The notes below the pieces were generated by a model. The model was not told the DNA's origin, did not search any database, and was given only the letters and a program-made list of their open reading frames with translations. From contig JAJTTP010000008.1 in NCBI GenBank assembly GCA_023313575.1, positions 868,001 to 932,000 of the forward strand: DNA of 64,000 bases. The letters run 5' to 3'. A program made the position numbers and the translations under genes. Below are positions 27,102 through 38,862 of the stretch, in pieces. The DNA comes from Eutypella sp. D-1. Taxonomy: Eukaryota; Ascomycota; Sordariomycetes; Xylariales; Diatrypaceae. Position 1 is the first letter of the stretch. Each line of letters begins with the position of its first letter.

Positions 27102-28536
27102 AATCGTTCGGTTCCCTTTCCTGACACGTGCTTTTCAGCTGAATCCGATGGCTTCCAACGCTTCGATTTGTAATAATTATCGTCGCCATCCACTATTCTT
27201 TTCTTCTTATTAGTTTGATAATTAAGGCTCTTCCTTGGCCGCGGATACCCAAACGCCCCCCTTCCGAAAACGCAATTGCTAAAATAACCCAGCATTCCCC
27301 CCTCTCTCCTCCCTTTTGACACATGTTTTTTCCCACCTCTATCTCCCTCTAGGTCTTATCTGTTTCTCTCTCTTCCTGTTTGTATTGTGTCACTGCTAAA
27401 TTGCTATCGCATTCCTTGATCCTACAGAAGTACCTATGATGGAAGAAAGAGGGGCTCGAGGGGCTTAAGGGCTGATCTGCCCAATCCTCGACCTGCCAGC
27501 TTTGCAGCCCACGCCACAGTGGACCCCGCTAAGGAGCTGTTGTGGAGTCTGTGTGGATACCCAGCGGCCCAGTAGGCTGTTCGTGTTCCCACATGTCGCG
27601 ACCTGCAAGCCCGCTTGCATGCTAATGCGATTCTGATTAGTTCAAGTGGCACCGAGCTACTTTTAGATGTGACAACCTTCAGAGTGTTTAGCGTTTCAAT
27701 GGCTGTTCTTTTTGCATGTGACAGAGAGATCGATAGACAGGGGCTTTTTCTTCAATTGAACAATTTCGGAGGCCAGTTTTTCCTCAACAGAACCGTACTA
27801 AAAGAGTAGCCCGATATGTATGAAGTACCAACCGATGCTACTTGAGTATGCACTGCATGTAGCTATGTGCATACCTCGCGGCCTCGCGTTTTTCCTGCCT
27901 TTATAAGGTCACCTTCAAGGTAAACTTCCGGCCGAGACTTGTCGTATCAGTTAGTGGGTCGGTCGATGCGGCGGCGACCCTCACTAGGGTGCCCCCCTTT
28001 CACATGCAAAAAGCACGTATTCTGAAGAATCCACCAGAAAAAGGTTCAAAGTATTCGTACTGGTATCGTGGACAGCTCTGTTAACCCGACTCATAATCGA
28101 TTTTGAAATCAGCAATAGCTGCCCATGTATTATTTGGGGCAATTGGCAGTAAGCAGCTTTTTCAACATTCATATGCCATCCCAATTGACCTCCCGGAGAC
28201 ATAAGGATGCGTGATATCTGGGTGTGTTCTCCATTGTCTACTTAAATAAAGTTCTCGAATTCTCCACAAGTATATTATGGGTAGGACACAAATCTAAGAC
28301 CGAATTATCGCGGAAGGTTTTCTCATGTTACCATACTAAATATTGGCGGAGGTCGACATCAGAGTTCAGCATTGCCATCCAATTTGTATTGGACTCATCA
28401 ATGTAGCGCAGGGTTCCAGCAACGAAGCCCATGCAGCTAAACCCCTTTACTCCACCTGTAAGAGCTTAAAAGGGAGAGGGATGCTGGCTTATCTGGCCGA
28501 CAGGTGAGAAAAGGAATAAAGAAAGCGACTCCCGTC

Positions 28537-28569
<33 letters not shown>

Positions 28570-28598
28570 CGCAGGCTTGGCAACGTCGGCGAGTCAAA
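26318..28598. other. intergenic region with (TC)n and (CA)n microsatellites
   Basis: Upstream DNA of the minus-strand CAP20 gene. No coding gene is supported. It contains a pure TC/CT dinucleotide microsatellite at about 27069-27100 and a CA dinucleotide microsatellite at about 28539-28568, which lies directly before a small candidate gene. The remainder is AT-moderate sequence with short open frames only. Confidence 0.45.
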
Positions 28599-28845
28599 AT
28601 GGCAGAGCAGACACCCTCCTCAATGGCTTCCCCTGACCACACCGGTGTCAAGATCGCATTCGGCAATCTTCCTCCTACCAGCCACATTCGCTGGTCTGAC
28701 GTCGAGCTGCATCTGTTGAGGTATCATATTTAATTAGAGGTGGCCGGAGATAGTGAAAAAGAAGAGTGATTGCGTCAGGTTCGCCGATCAGAGGAACATT
28801 TATCACGCCATGGCGGAAGGCATGGAAGACCCTTCTCGCTCCTAG
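28599..28845 (+). CDS. possible small two-exon gene, unrecognised
   Basis: An ATG at 28599 opens a frame of 122 nt to a donor at 28721 (GTATCA). An acceptor TGCGTCAG ends at 28778, and the second exon 28779-28845 continues in phase to a TAG. The 58-nt intron is typical in size for this window, and the product would be about 62 residues. It has no signal peptide and no domain I recognise; it includes VKIAFGNLPPTSHIRWSDVE. The donor is weaker than those of neighbouring genes, and an unspliced reading stops after about 44 codons. It could be a small gene, a fragment of an older gene, or chance. It stands alone in a long gene-poor region next to a CA microsatellite. Confidence 0.25.
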
Positions 28846-31825
28846 ATACAGTACGCCTTGGGATGCATGATATCTCTCGCTCCCTTACGTCGCGCACCGA
28901 GATAAACGGAAGTATCTTGAGATATCGGAGCAAGGTGACCATGGAATGATGGATGACTGTTGCTAACGCCTATCTGCCTATGATAGGGGTTTGCGGGTTT
29001 AAGGGTCCAATTTGCAGCCCTGAACCACGCCGTCCAGACAGATTATCAGCGGACGGACGACGATCAACCGACGGATATCTTGTTAAGGTAACCGGACTGA
29101 AAGTGACAGGTTCCAGTTTTTTCATATGCAGATAATGCAGCGTGAAGCAACCCCACTTACCTGCATAATAAAAAGCCGCCACATCGTGGGCCGGTACTTA
29201 TACCTCGCCCCATCTTCACATGTCAATAACTACTAGGTAGTTACTAGCTTTCTCGCATCGTATTTCCGCAGTAGAACGCAGATCCACGCTCCGTTTGCGC
29301 CTCAGCTCATAGTGGATCGATCCATCGGGAAAGAAGGGAGGAGGGGGAAAAAAGGTTCGCTCTTACATACAAACCTAGTAACGAATAACTAACTACCTGA
29401 TATCTCGTATATGTATAGATAGATAAGATCCAGCTATCCCCGCTGCCCTCATGCCGAGGTGCCTGGCGGAATTTTTGTGAAGACTCACAACGGTCCCGAT
29501 GCATACCTTCTGTAAATAAAGCAGCGGGTATATTGAACGGTCTGGCTACGGTGGCACCTATTATGGCCTTGGGAGTCCATCTGCGCCGCTCACCCTTTCG
29601 AGAAACTCAAGAGGCGGCAGAAGTCTACTACCTAACTACAGATATACGTGGCAGTCTGGTTGCCGCTCCGATACATGCTGTGCAACAACCCCCCTCTCAC
29701 CCCCCTTTTTTCTCGGCTCACGATGCTACCGGAGTTATGGTTCGAGAAGGGGGAGGAAAATGCCACCAATAGCAAGATACCGGTTGTGCGATCTCAGTTA
29801 GCCCTTTTTCTTCGATTTGAAGCAATATGTACGTCCGAATCTCGGGCGGTTTTATAACGTAGTGTATCAACCAACGGGTCGGGCCATCCATCCATTGCCA
29901 CGATCCCGGATTCCGTGGCGAAACAAGTTTTTTTCTGTTTGCTTTTTTCCCCTGCTTGGACGCATTCCTGGATATAGTATTGCTTGCTTCCCTAGTGGGC
30001 ATAACTACTTTTTTTTCTTCAAGATCACGCAATAGAGCCGACGAACCACTGCATCCGAGGCTTCTTATCTTAGATCGCCGGAAAACCCCTGCGCTTGCCG
30101 GTTCGGCAACGGCAGCGTCATGCGAGACATCGCTTTTTGGGCCTGTTCGCGAACCACATTAACTACCCGCGGCCGCTACCGACGTCTTCGTTGCCGCGCC
30201 CGGCTGAGAACCCTGCCCCCCCCCCCTTCCCCCTTTGGTTCATGCTCTCGTCGTCAACAGCAAGGCAGTTCTACCACGGCTAGCGCCAAGCCGTGGACTA
30301 CTTTAGTGAGGCTCCCAGCGTAGATCGTTCCACCGAGCCGCTGAACCAGGCGCGCGGCGAAAGGGGGGGTAGGGGGTAAGGCGCCGGCGCTTCTCGATGC
30401 TCTCTGGCTGGGCTTGCATGGGATCGCTTATTGTGTACCCGGTGAGGCCTAGTATATATCTCCCCCCCTCACCGAGTCTAAAAAAAAGTGAATAAGTACG
30501 GTTTGTGAATACATGTATTTCGTTCTCAGAACTTCAAGATGCCATGGTGGGTTGTTGGTACGGAGATAAGAGGTAGTCACTCACGCGGATGTGAATAGGA
30601 CAAGCGACCTCTTCCACCATTGTGCCCAGCATACCTACCTACACAAGAACCCTCCACGCGAATTCGCGCGCCCTGCCGTCCCAGTGGTGAATATCCCCTG
30701 CGCCCACGACAGATGGCGCAATAGTAGACCAATAGATGCGCAATTCCGATATAGAACAAATATGCGGGTCGTCATTGGAGAGATCACTGCATATTGAGCT
30801 ACGCCCTAAATTAGATGTAAAGTATATCAACTGGATATATAGACTTAGATTTCTCCCGTTATGCATGATACTAGTCTCCGAAAGTATGGCGTTGTTGGGA
30901 AAAGGGGGTTGAAAATGGACCCATGCCACAACCCCCCTACTACCTAGACGGGAGTTGAGTGGATGTAGCACTGGAAACAGTCCATGGTCTGGTATGAAAT
31001 TCTGTTGATATGGATCTATTCAAAGATGTGAGGTTTGAATATATCTTGTTCGGGGTGTTTCGTGATCCCCACCATAACCTTGACAGCCTGTCATTGGTAA
31101 TCAGTAGGTACGTACGACACGTTTCCTATGACTCCTATATCTGCCGATTCCCTTCTTTTCCTTGGCATATGTTCGTTTCCCTTGGTGTACTACTGGGCTT
31201 CATCCAATCTTGGTCTGCCGGAATGGTAAATCTACACATGCACGCAGTTCGCCTAAGAACCTAGGCGAGCTCCCGAACTCCTATGTGTAGTAGCTTCACT
31301 ACTTTGTTACACTACAAAAAACTTATAAAAGGCAGAGACATCGAGATCACTACCTAGGTTCCCTTCCTCTCTCCCTTCCCCCCTCTTTAGATGAATATGG
31401 TAGAGCATACGAATGGGGCCTTTATTGAACGCGATGGGTAGAAGCCCGGGGCCCTGTTTTATCACAGCTTTGGTGCCTCTTTTGAGTTAATCTCTGCATG
31501 ATCAACCTCACTTCCTGTTACTTTCCCCTCGAAGCTTGCTGTTGCCACCATCTACACGCAGGTTTTCGAGCCTAGGGGCCTGCCATAATCGTCGACTAAG
31601 CAGCGCTCCTGGCGGTACGGAATTATCATGGGTGAGCGATTCCGGCAGGCTTCATGAGATCCGTGAAGCCCACGTTCTCCCAACGACCTTCGATTTCATT
31701 CGCCGCATTTCGCCGCTAGACATCGGCATGCTGGCCGGATCTACGATGAGATGGAGCGCAAACCGTTGGAATGTGAGCTGCGTTCACTCTAGAGACACCC
31801 GGAAGGGAGAAGCGGGGTAGGTCGC

Positions 31826-31900
31826 GGTAAGAATAATCGACGCACTTACAATCTGGCCCGCCCAGCCTGTTTGGGGGGTGGTGTCTAAATTATTCTTACC
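31826..31900. repeat. 75-bp inverted-repeat element
   Basis: GGTAAGAATAAT at 31826-31837 is repeated as its exact reverse complement at 31889-31900, enclosing 51 bases. The arms are perfect. It could form a stem-loop or be the relic of a miniature inverted-repeat element. No clear target-site duplication flanks it. Confidence 0.5.
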
Positions 31901-33173
31901 ACAACTTGTCGGGGTTCGATGAACCCGAGCACTCGCGGCCTTCCAGTCGGGGATTCCTAGGAGTGGGGTAGTTCACGTGCGCGGCAACGCACGCTGCTGC
32001 GAGGGCATTCCGGACTAGGGCCGTGGCAGGCAGTCTGTCAAATCAGTGCAGACCTGGTGGAGCAATCGGAACGGATTCAATTCGGGTTCGTCCCTTGACA
32101 GAGGCTGGATGGAGTGACTGTATATTAGGGCTTATACCGTGTCTGCCATCTGCAGTGGACTGGCTCTTCGAAAGCAGGTACCAAGGCTCTGGGGAACTGT
32201 GGCTTCCGGGGGCGTCATCGCTATTCGCTATCCATCGCGTTCAATAAAGGCCCTGTTCGGGCGCGCTGTTGTATTCCTCTAAAACCCAAAGAAAATTTTC
32301 AGGCTCGGTGAGGATGTAAATATATGCTTCCACGTTAGCCAGTAGATCAAGGAGCCACCGGCGTGTCAGCCAACCGCCCCGTCAAAAAGCTCTTCTTGTT
32401 AGCCACGTTCGCGACTGGTCAAGCTAGGTGAGTTTCTATGCCTCGGAAATCCTCGATGCCATCGGGCCCATCGCAGCAGCAACTCCCGTATAGCTCAGGC
32501 CATAAGGATTCGTCGATGAAGAAGAAGGAAGTAATTACGCTGGCTTGCAGGAGAGCGAATATACCCCACCAGAAAAGTTATATGCACGCAAGATACCTCG
32601 CCGCCTCTGCATGCTTGTCTACATACCTAAGTAAGTACAAGTAATTGCCTATTTGGACCAGTCCCCGCCCCTCTTGCGCTAGGTAGCTTGGGTAACCCCC
32701 TATTTTTTCGAGACCCACGAAAGGGCACTGCCTGCTGGCTCACCGAGACACATACACGAAATCAGGTCCCTGATTAAGAATCAAAATGATATCCCGATGC
32801 TGATTTCCCAAGTTCTGTAGGCCAATTCTGGGCTGGTCGCTACTGTTATCGTAGTGGTGATACAAGGTCGTCTTTACCCTGCCTAATTTACAGGTACTTA
32901 ATAAAGACCCTGTATTGTAGGATGCTATATTCATACCGGTGTCCACTATAGCTACAGGGTATTAAACCAGTATCAACTATGCTGTGCTACATGCTTACAG
33001 AGGGGCAAGGTAGCAGCAGTGACTGGCAGCAAGTTACTGGCATGTTCAGACTGATTTTGAGGTAAGGTTGTTGGTAGGTACGTACGTAAAGGAAAGATAT
33101 AACAATAACAATAATGAAAGGTGGTGAGACTGGTGTGGTATTCTGGTCTAAGGTCTATCTATCTATCTGAGAG

Positions 33174-33196
33174 GGATACGGGCTTCGCCCGTATCC
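33174..33196. repeat. perfect 10-bp hairpin with 3-base loop
   Basis: GGATACGGGC is followed by TTC and then its exact complement GCCCGTATCC. The GC-rich apex makes this a stable stem-loop in DNA or RNA. It lies in a gene-poor region and is not associated with any coding end that I can identify. Confidence 0.6.
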
Positions 33197-33232
33197 TTAT
33201 ATAAACGGGAGATAGGTACATAGGTACTTCCT

Positions 33233-33256
33233 ACTGGTATGTGGGTCCATACCAGT
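33233..33256. repeat. 9-bp inverted repeat with 6-base loop
   Basis: ACTGGTATG at 33233-33241 and its exact complement CATACCAGT at 33248-33256 flank TGGGTC. It lies only 36 bases after the hairpin at 33174-33196, so the two could form consecutive stem-loops. Confidence 0.55.
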
Positions 33257-34050
33257 GACCACTAATGACCAACAAAGGTTATTTCCACCACAAGTTGTAT
33301 TGAAATCTCACCACCATAGATATAAGCCAAAGTGTAGACTGAAGGGAAGGTGACAAGCAGCGAGTTAGTATAGGGATATTGGGTTATACTGTGCCTTGGA
33401 AGGGTAGCATGAATCACAATGAATCATGTCAGAATACTCTACCAGGATGACTACCTACGCAGGTCGGGTATGGACGTTTGAATCCTACAGTTGACCCCTC
33501 TTTGATGGAAGAGGGGGCAGCTCCACCTAGCAGTATACATAGAACTATTAAGCATGTAAAGCCTATGATTTGTCCAATCAACAGCATACCCACTCTACTA
33601 TAAAGCAAAGGGTTAATTGCACTCCCTTCTGGGATCAAGCTATAATGCTGAAGGAGCTGTCGGACCAGAGGACCCGGACTAAGCACTGATACATCAACTT
33701 ACTCACATACTTAAGTAGTAGACAGTCAGACAGTTGGGTAGGATGGCGCTGTACAAGGTCGAATACGGACGTAATAGCCTTGATTTGTAAGTGATATCCA
33801 GCGAGACGGGCTGAACTAGTAAATGATATCAGCAATCCGCAGGGCTGGGTAGGGGTATTAAGCCAACGATCCACTGGATTGGGGTGATAATACCCCACCG
33901 AGTATCATTTAGAAACCATATAACATTCGTTTCTTGCAGTTCTCTCAAGTTTCCACGGCAACTTCTGCATTCATTTCTCTTACAACTCATATCGACACAT
34001 ACGCACAACATAGTTCGTCGCTCTACACTTCGACAGTGAGACCATAGAGA

Positions 34051-35061
34051 ATGGCTTCTACTACGAGCTGGCAAGGTGGTGCGATCCCGACGCTGAAGTT
34101 GAACGATGGCAACGAAATACCCGTGGTGTGTATCGGATCTCTCGGGATAACGACCCACAGAAATTAACCACTTGTGCTTGTAGTTCTCTTACGGCTTCGG
34201 CACGGCCAACTTCGGCGGAAAAGATGAGGATATCTCTAAGAAGGGTGTTATGGCCATTAAAAATGGGTACTATCACCTCGATGGAGCTGAAGGTAAGGCT
34301 CGCGCGTCCCAACCCCTTATATATGAAAAGACGATGCTCATATGTTTCCAGCATACGCCAACGAGACCGGGGTGGGCGCCGGTATCAAGGCCTCCGGCAT
34401 AGAGCGAGAAAAGCTATTTGTCGCGACCAAGGTCGTCGGGACCCACGGCCAGGACATCCCGGCGGCGCTGGCGGCCTCACTTGAGAAGCTTGGCGTCGAC
34501 TACCTGGACCTCTATTATGTACATATACCTTGGTCGGCACATAACGACGAGGAGCTACAGCGGATCTGGGCCGAGATGGAGGCGATTAAGGCGTCGGGCA
34601 AGGCCCGGTCAATCGGCGTCTCTAACTTCGAGATATCGCACCTGGAGGCTATTCTGCGCACCGCCAAGACGGTACCCGCTATAAACCAGATCGAGTACCA
34701 CCCTTACCGACAGCATGAGGAGCTGATCAAGTTCATGCGCGAGAAGAACATCGCCGTCGCCTCCTACTCGGGCCTGTCGCCCATCACTGCCGCGCGACCC
34801 GGTCCCCTCGACGACACCTACGCCGAGCTGGCGCGCAAATACGGCGTCACAGAGGCCGACATCGCGCTGCGGTGGCTCCTCGACCAGGACGTCGTGGTGA
34901 TCACCACGAGCGGGAAGGAGGAGAGACTGCAAGGGTACTTGAACACCCTCCCCACTTTCAAGCTGGCCGAGGAGGACTTCAAACGCATCGCGGAGATTGG
35001 AAAGCAGAAGCATTATAAGGGGCTGGGCGAGGAGTTTATGAGGCGCGCTTACTGCTCCTAG
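34051..35061 (+). CDS. aldo/keto reductase
   Basis: Three exons: 34051-34125, 34184-34292 and 34352-35061, joined in phase, giving about 297 residues. This is a normal length for the AKR family, which forms a TIM barrel and reduces carbonyls with NADPH. The catalytic tetrad is complete: Asp58 and Tyr63 in LDGAEAY, Lys88 in VATKVV and His119 in YVHIPW. The family signatures LGVDYLDLYYVH and SIGVSNFEISHLE are present, with ALRWLLDQDVVVITTSGKEERL in the cofactor-binding region near the C-terminus. It should be a soluble cytosolic enzyme; the substrate cannot be told. The gene is alone, with gene-poor DNA before it. The start at 34051 is the first in-frame ATG, and the first exon encodes the usual LNDGNEIPV strand. 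Confidence 0.92.
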
Positions 35062-35793
35062 GTTGACCTTCTCTGGCCCTTTACCTTGCTGATAGAAGGT
35101 TGTGATGATACACACACGATCAAGGGCCAAAATATGTTATGGCTGGTCGCGCTCGCGTAGTAGAAGTGCAATCAAGGTTCCTTCTTCATAGCTGTAGTTC
35201 TCCAAATGATTTCTGCTTTGTGACAAAACTCGTGTTCCTGATCTTAGAGTATTAATCCATTATCCACGAATACAAGGCCTCAGGCATGCAGCTGCGGCCA
35301 TCCTTCGTGATACAGGGCGACGGGCTATATGCGTCATAGACGAGCGCCATGTTGAAGCTAGGAATAAGAGAACAACTTCCATGGTTCCTACCGTGCCTCC
35401 CGTACTGCTTTGGAGCCTTCAGCGATCACCTGGCGTTGACATAGTCAAGTACATATCTTTTAAGAGAGCCTTAGTCCTCCAAGACACCTCGTAGAATGTG
35501 CGGGGCGTTTCGTGTTGTCAAGGTGGTGCCATTTTCATCGAAGCCTCTGACCATCAAGCTCGAGGAATTCTCGCGCGTCAATTTTGGTAGGTATCCGGCT
35601 CGTAAAGTCGGTCTCCTCCAGAACTTTGTGTATAGCTATGCGGCGTTCTCCTACTTCTGGAATTTTGTGTCATGGCTGAAGTCTATCGTGGAATCGGGAC
35701 CGGGGGAATAATCGGATGATTAGATATTTGGCCCGAGTAAATAAAGTGCAAATAATTTACATCCGCCGTGTTGGTAATAATTATAAGATTAGT

Positions 35794-35817
35794 TACCTAC
35801 TAGAGCTCTAGTAGGTA
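35794..35817. repeat. 24-bp perfect palindrome
   Basis: The half-site TACCTACTAGAG is followed at once by its exact reverse complement, with no spacer. The centre is GAGCTC flanked by CTAG. It is the longest spacer-free palindrome I noticed in the window and lies in intergenic DNA about 730 bases after the aldo/keto reductase. Confidence 0.7.
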
Positions 35818-35852
35818 TTTAGGTATTAATCATAGGGGGGGTTAGGTACAGG

Positions 35853-35870
35853 TACCTACCTAGGTAGGTA
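35853..35870. repeat. 18-bp perfect palindrome (TACCTACC half-site)
   Basis: TACCTACCT is followed directly by AGGTAGGTA, an exact palindrome centred on CTAG. It belongs to the same TACCTAGGTA-like family seen at several other intergenic positions in this window. Confidence 0.65.
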
Positions 35871-36509
35871 GATAGGGAGTAGACTTGCACCTGATCAACA
35901 ACTGGACTCACTACTTTACCACTAAGAGCATACCTTCCAAGAGCACCTGCATCATCTACAGAGGTCATTACTGCCATAATCTATTAGTTATAGGTTCATT
36001 GCTTGAGTTTAAATCAAATAGATAGAAAATTTGTGTAGATAAGGTACCTCAGTCAGTCAGTACCTAGGTACTTTGCTGTCAGATTGAGGAGATGTGATTG
36101 GCTCACGAGCTGGCTTGAATATTATGAGAGACCCACAGTACAGTGCTTGCAGAGTCTCTTGTTGGCATGACAACCGCGGTAAACAACCGAACCCAGTAAG
36201 GTATCTACCAGGATATCAACCAGGATTTTCAAGTCTCCCCTCCACATCCCCCAGATTGCCAGATTGCCCGTCCACACCGCAATCAATTTAGTTATTCACT
36301 AAATTTTCAACATTCCAAAATTCAGATCACGCATCTGCGTTTCATGAAAAAAGAAGAGAGAAAAAGAAAAAAAGAAGAAGAAAAGCACTGTAGTTCTCTC
36401 TATCGTCATCGTCCATTCCATCCATGACCGACTATAAACAAACAGTTTATCGCTTTATTTATACAAACTTACGAAACAAATCAACATAATCAATCATCAG
36501 ATCCAGGAA

Positions 36510-38862
36510 ATGATCAAGATGGAACAGGCACGTGGCCTGTCCGGTTCGCCTCCTGGCACCAAACCTCTTCAACCCGTGTCACCAGATCGCATCAATCAAC
36601 AACATGAAGGCAGCCCGCTCTGCTCCTCCAACCGTAAAGAAGCGCGCGATCATGAGGTACACGATAAGATCCTCCAATTCAATACCCTATCACATCAAGA
36701 GAACTTGAACAACATGCCCACATCAAAGCTTGAACGAAAAACGGCCGATGCCGCTTTAAAGCGTGCTATCTTGGGACGTGAAGAGGCTGAGGGCGAAATG
36801 CGCCGGTACCGAGACGAAGCGCGCTCACTACGCAAACATATCGAGGAAGCACGTGAACGAGAGAGGCGCGTCGGTGAGAGATTAGAGACTGTGATGGTTA
36901 GTGATCCTCAACAAAAGGATTTCTAATTATTCGCTGCCATAACCCTTGCAGTTGCTGACCACTGGAAATGCACAGGAGAACTACGGACGAGCCAAGGAAA
37001 CCCATTCCCACACACAAGCACTGTGGGAGAAGGAAATCCGACGAGCGCGTAAAGAGGCTTTCAAGTCACAGTCAACAATCGTCAAATTACAAGAGGAGTT
37101 GAAGACTGTCAGGGGCGCTATCAAGTCTACGGAGGAGGTCTTGAGCCGCGAAAAGGAGCGGAGCAAGTCACGAGAGCAGGAGGCCTTCGAGGCGCGCTAT
37201 CAGCTCGTCGGGCTCCAGGAGCAGCTCGACAAAGCCCTCGAGCGCGCCAAGGTCGCCGAGCAGGAGCGTGATGCCTACAAGACCCTCGCTAAGAATGAAG
37301 AGATAGCTAGAATTGCCGCCGAGGGCCAAATACCGCTGCCGCCGTCGAAGGAGGCCGATGACGAGTTCGCGTCGCCCAAGAAGACGCGCGCCTCGCTCTC
37401 ACCTACGAATATAGTTTCTTCGGCCGCTAGCGAAGCTGAGATCGACGAGCTCACCCTTCTATGGCAATGGGAGAAGCAGCGTGCCGACCGTACCCAGGAG
37501 CAACTCGACTTCATCGAAGCAGAGTGCCACCTCCGATGCTGCCCCGGCGCAAAGTCCCAGTCGCGCAAGAGACGTAGTGGTACCATGACGCCGCGGAAAG
37601 AGCGCCCATCGAAAGTCTCCATCGTCGACCCCGCAGACCACAAGATTCTTGGGTCGAAGCGCGAGTCGTTGCGGGGTTCGTTGCAATCACGAGGAATACC
37701 AGTAGTGGCGGAACCTGTAGCAAGCGAGACGCCGAATACCCAGGACGACAAACAGGAAAAGCACGGAAAGTTCGAAACTGAGCCAGAGAAGCGAGAAACC
37801 TCTATCCCGAGGGGCCCAAGACGGTCTACCATATTTGTGCCATCAGAGGGCATCTTTCGAACTCTCTCTCAACAAGACCTAGCTGCAAGGGCAAAAGAGG
37901 ACGAGGCCGCAATTGAGCCTCCGATTGCTATGGAGGTACAGCGAGAAGAACCCGTCCACGAACCCCAGTCGTTCACCCCCACGGAGGACCCTGTAGACGT
38001 ACTTATGGAGGAGGCGGCCGATGAGCGCATGGAGGAGTGCATGGAAGAGCCCATTGAGGAACCGGTAGAGGAGCTCATGGAGGAGCCCGTAGAGGTGCCT
38101 GCTGAAGAGCTCGCCGAGGATTTTGATGAGCAAGCCGTCGAGGAACTCGTTGAGGAGCCCATGGAAGTCGGGTCGCGTCATCAGATTTATTCCCGGACCC
38201 CATCCGCGGAGCCTCCGACGTTTGCCATGATGCGTCAAGAACGCACATCGCTAATGTCGCTGCTCAATGCACCGCACGAGATCGAAAACCATAACCTGAG
38301 GATGAGCGGTATTATTACAACCACAGCAGACGATATGCAATCGAACCACTCCGAGCGGGGCTATACAGAGGACGAAGACGAAGCCATGTCGGGAGGTGCT
38401 TATCCCGAACAACAGAAGGAACCCACCGACCCCCGATCTTTCCGCACGGTCACGCAGACAACGTCAGTCCCTCTCCGCGACGAGAACATCAAGCCGAACC
38501 CCAACATCCCCCGATCCCGACAGCCCGCGGTCGCTAACAACAACAAGGGCGGGAACGAGAACCGGACACCGTCGTTCGACGTCAACAACCCGGCGCTGAC
38601 GCCGACGATGACGCGCGAGCAGGCGCTGGCGCAGATCAAAGAGCGTAGGGGCCGCGCGCGCAGCGCCGCCCAGGGCGGCCTCGCCTCCGGTAACCCCAAC
38701 TCGGCCTCGGCCTCGGCGACTATGACACCGCGGCGTCAGATGGTCGTCGGCGTCGGTGAGCGCCGCGACATGAGCGCCCCCGTCGCCGGGCGGGGACGCG
38801 GCTCCGCTGTACGCTCCTCCGGCTCGAGCGCCACATCGTCCGTCGCCAGGAGCCGGACGTAG
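36510..38862 (+). CDS. large coiled-coil protein with acidic repeat region
   Basis: Two exons, 36510-36896 and 36952-38862, join in phase 0 to give about 765 residues. Residues 1-70 are polar. Residues 70-280 form a long, highly charged coiled coil (for example LERKTADAALKRAILGREEAEGE, broken only by the intron). A conserved-looking patch LTLLWQWEKQRADRTQEQL, FIEAECHLRCC follows at about 295-325. Residues about 477-534 are an acidic repeat of EEP(V/I/M)EE units. The last 130 residues are basic, Ser/Arg/Gly-rich and disordered, with a QALAQIKERRGRARSA helix. There is no signal peptide or membrane segment. It may relate to fungal spindle-poison-sensitivity (Scp3-like) proteins, but this is a recollection I cannot verify. 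A structural or cytoskeletal role is inference. The start could also be the ATG three codons downstream. Confidence 0.8.

Larger units (their letters stand above)
28846..34050. other. 5-kb gene-poor region with hairpins
   Basis: No coding gene is supported. Structured elements visible are an inverted repeat of 12-base arms at 31826-31837 and 31889-31900, a short palindrome GGGTTCGATGAACCC near 31915, a 10-bp hairpin at 33174-33196, and a 9-bp hairpin at 33233-33256. A run of 11 C lies at 30216-30226. The last few hundred bases are the probable promoter of the aldo/keto reductase gene. Confidence 0.45.
35062..36509. other. intergenic region with CTAG palindromes and polypurine tract
   Basis: No gene is supported. 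A 24-bp perfect palindrome (35794-35817) and an 18-bp palindrome built on TACCTACC (35853-35870) lie 35 bases apart. A strongly purine-rich A/G tract at about 36345-36385 precedes the coiled-coil gene and probably belongs to its promoter or leader. Confidence 0.5.

Noticed and set aside
34609..35130. 173-codon antisense open frame over the aldo/keto reductase
   Set aside because: Antisense shadow of the GC-biased real exon.
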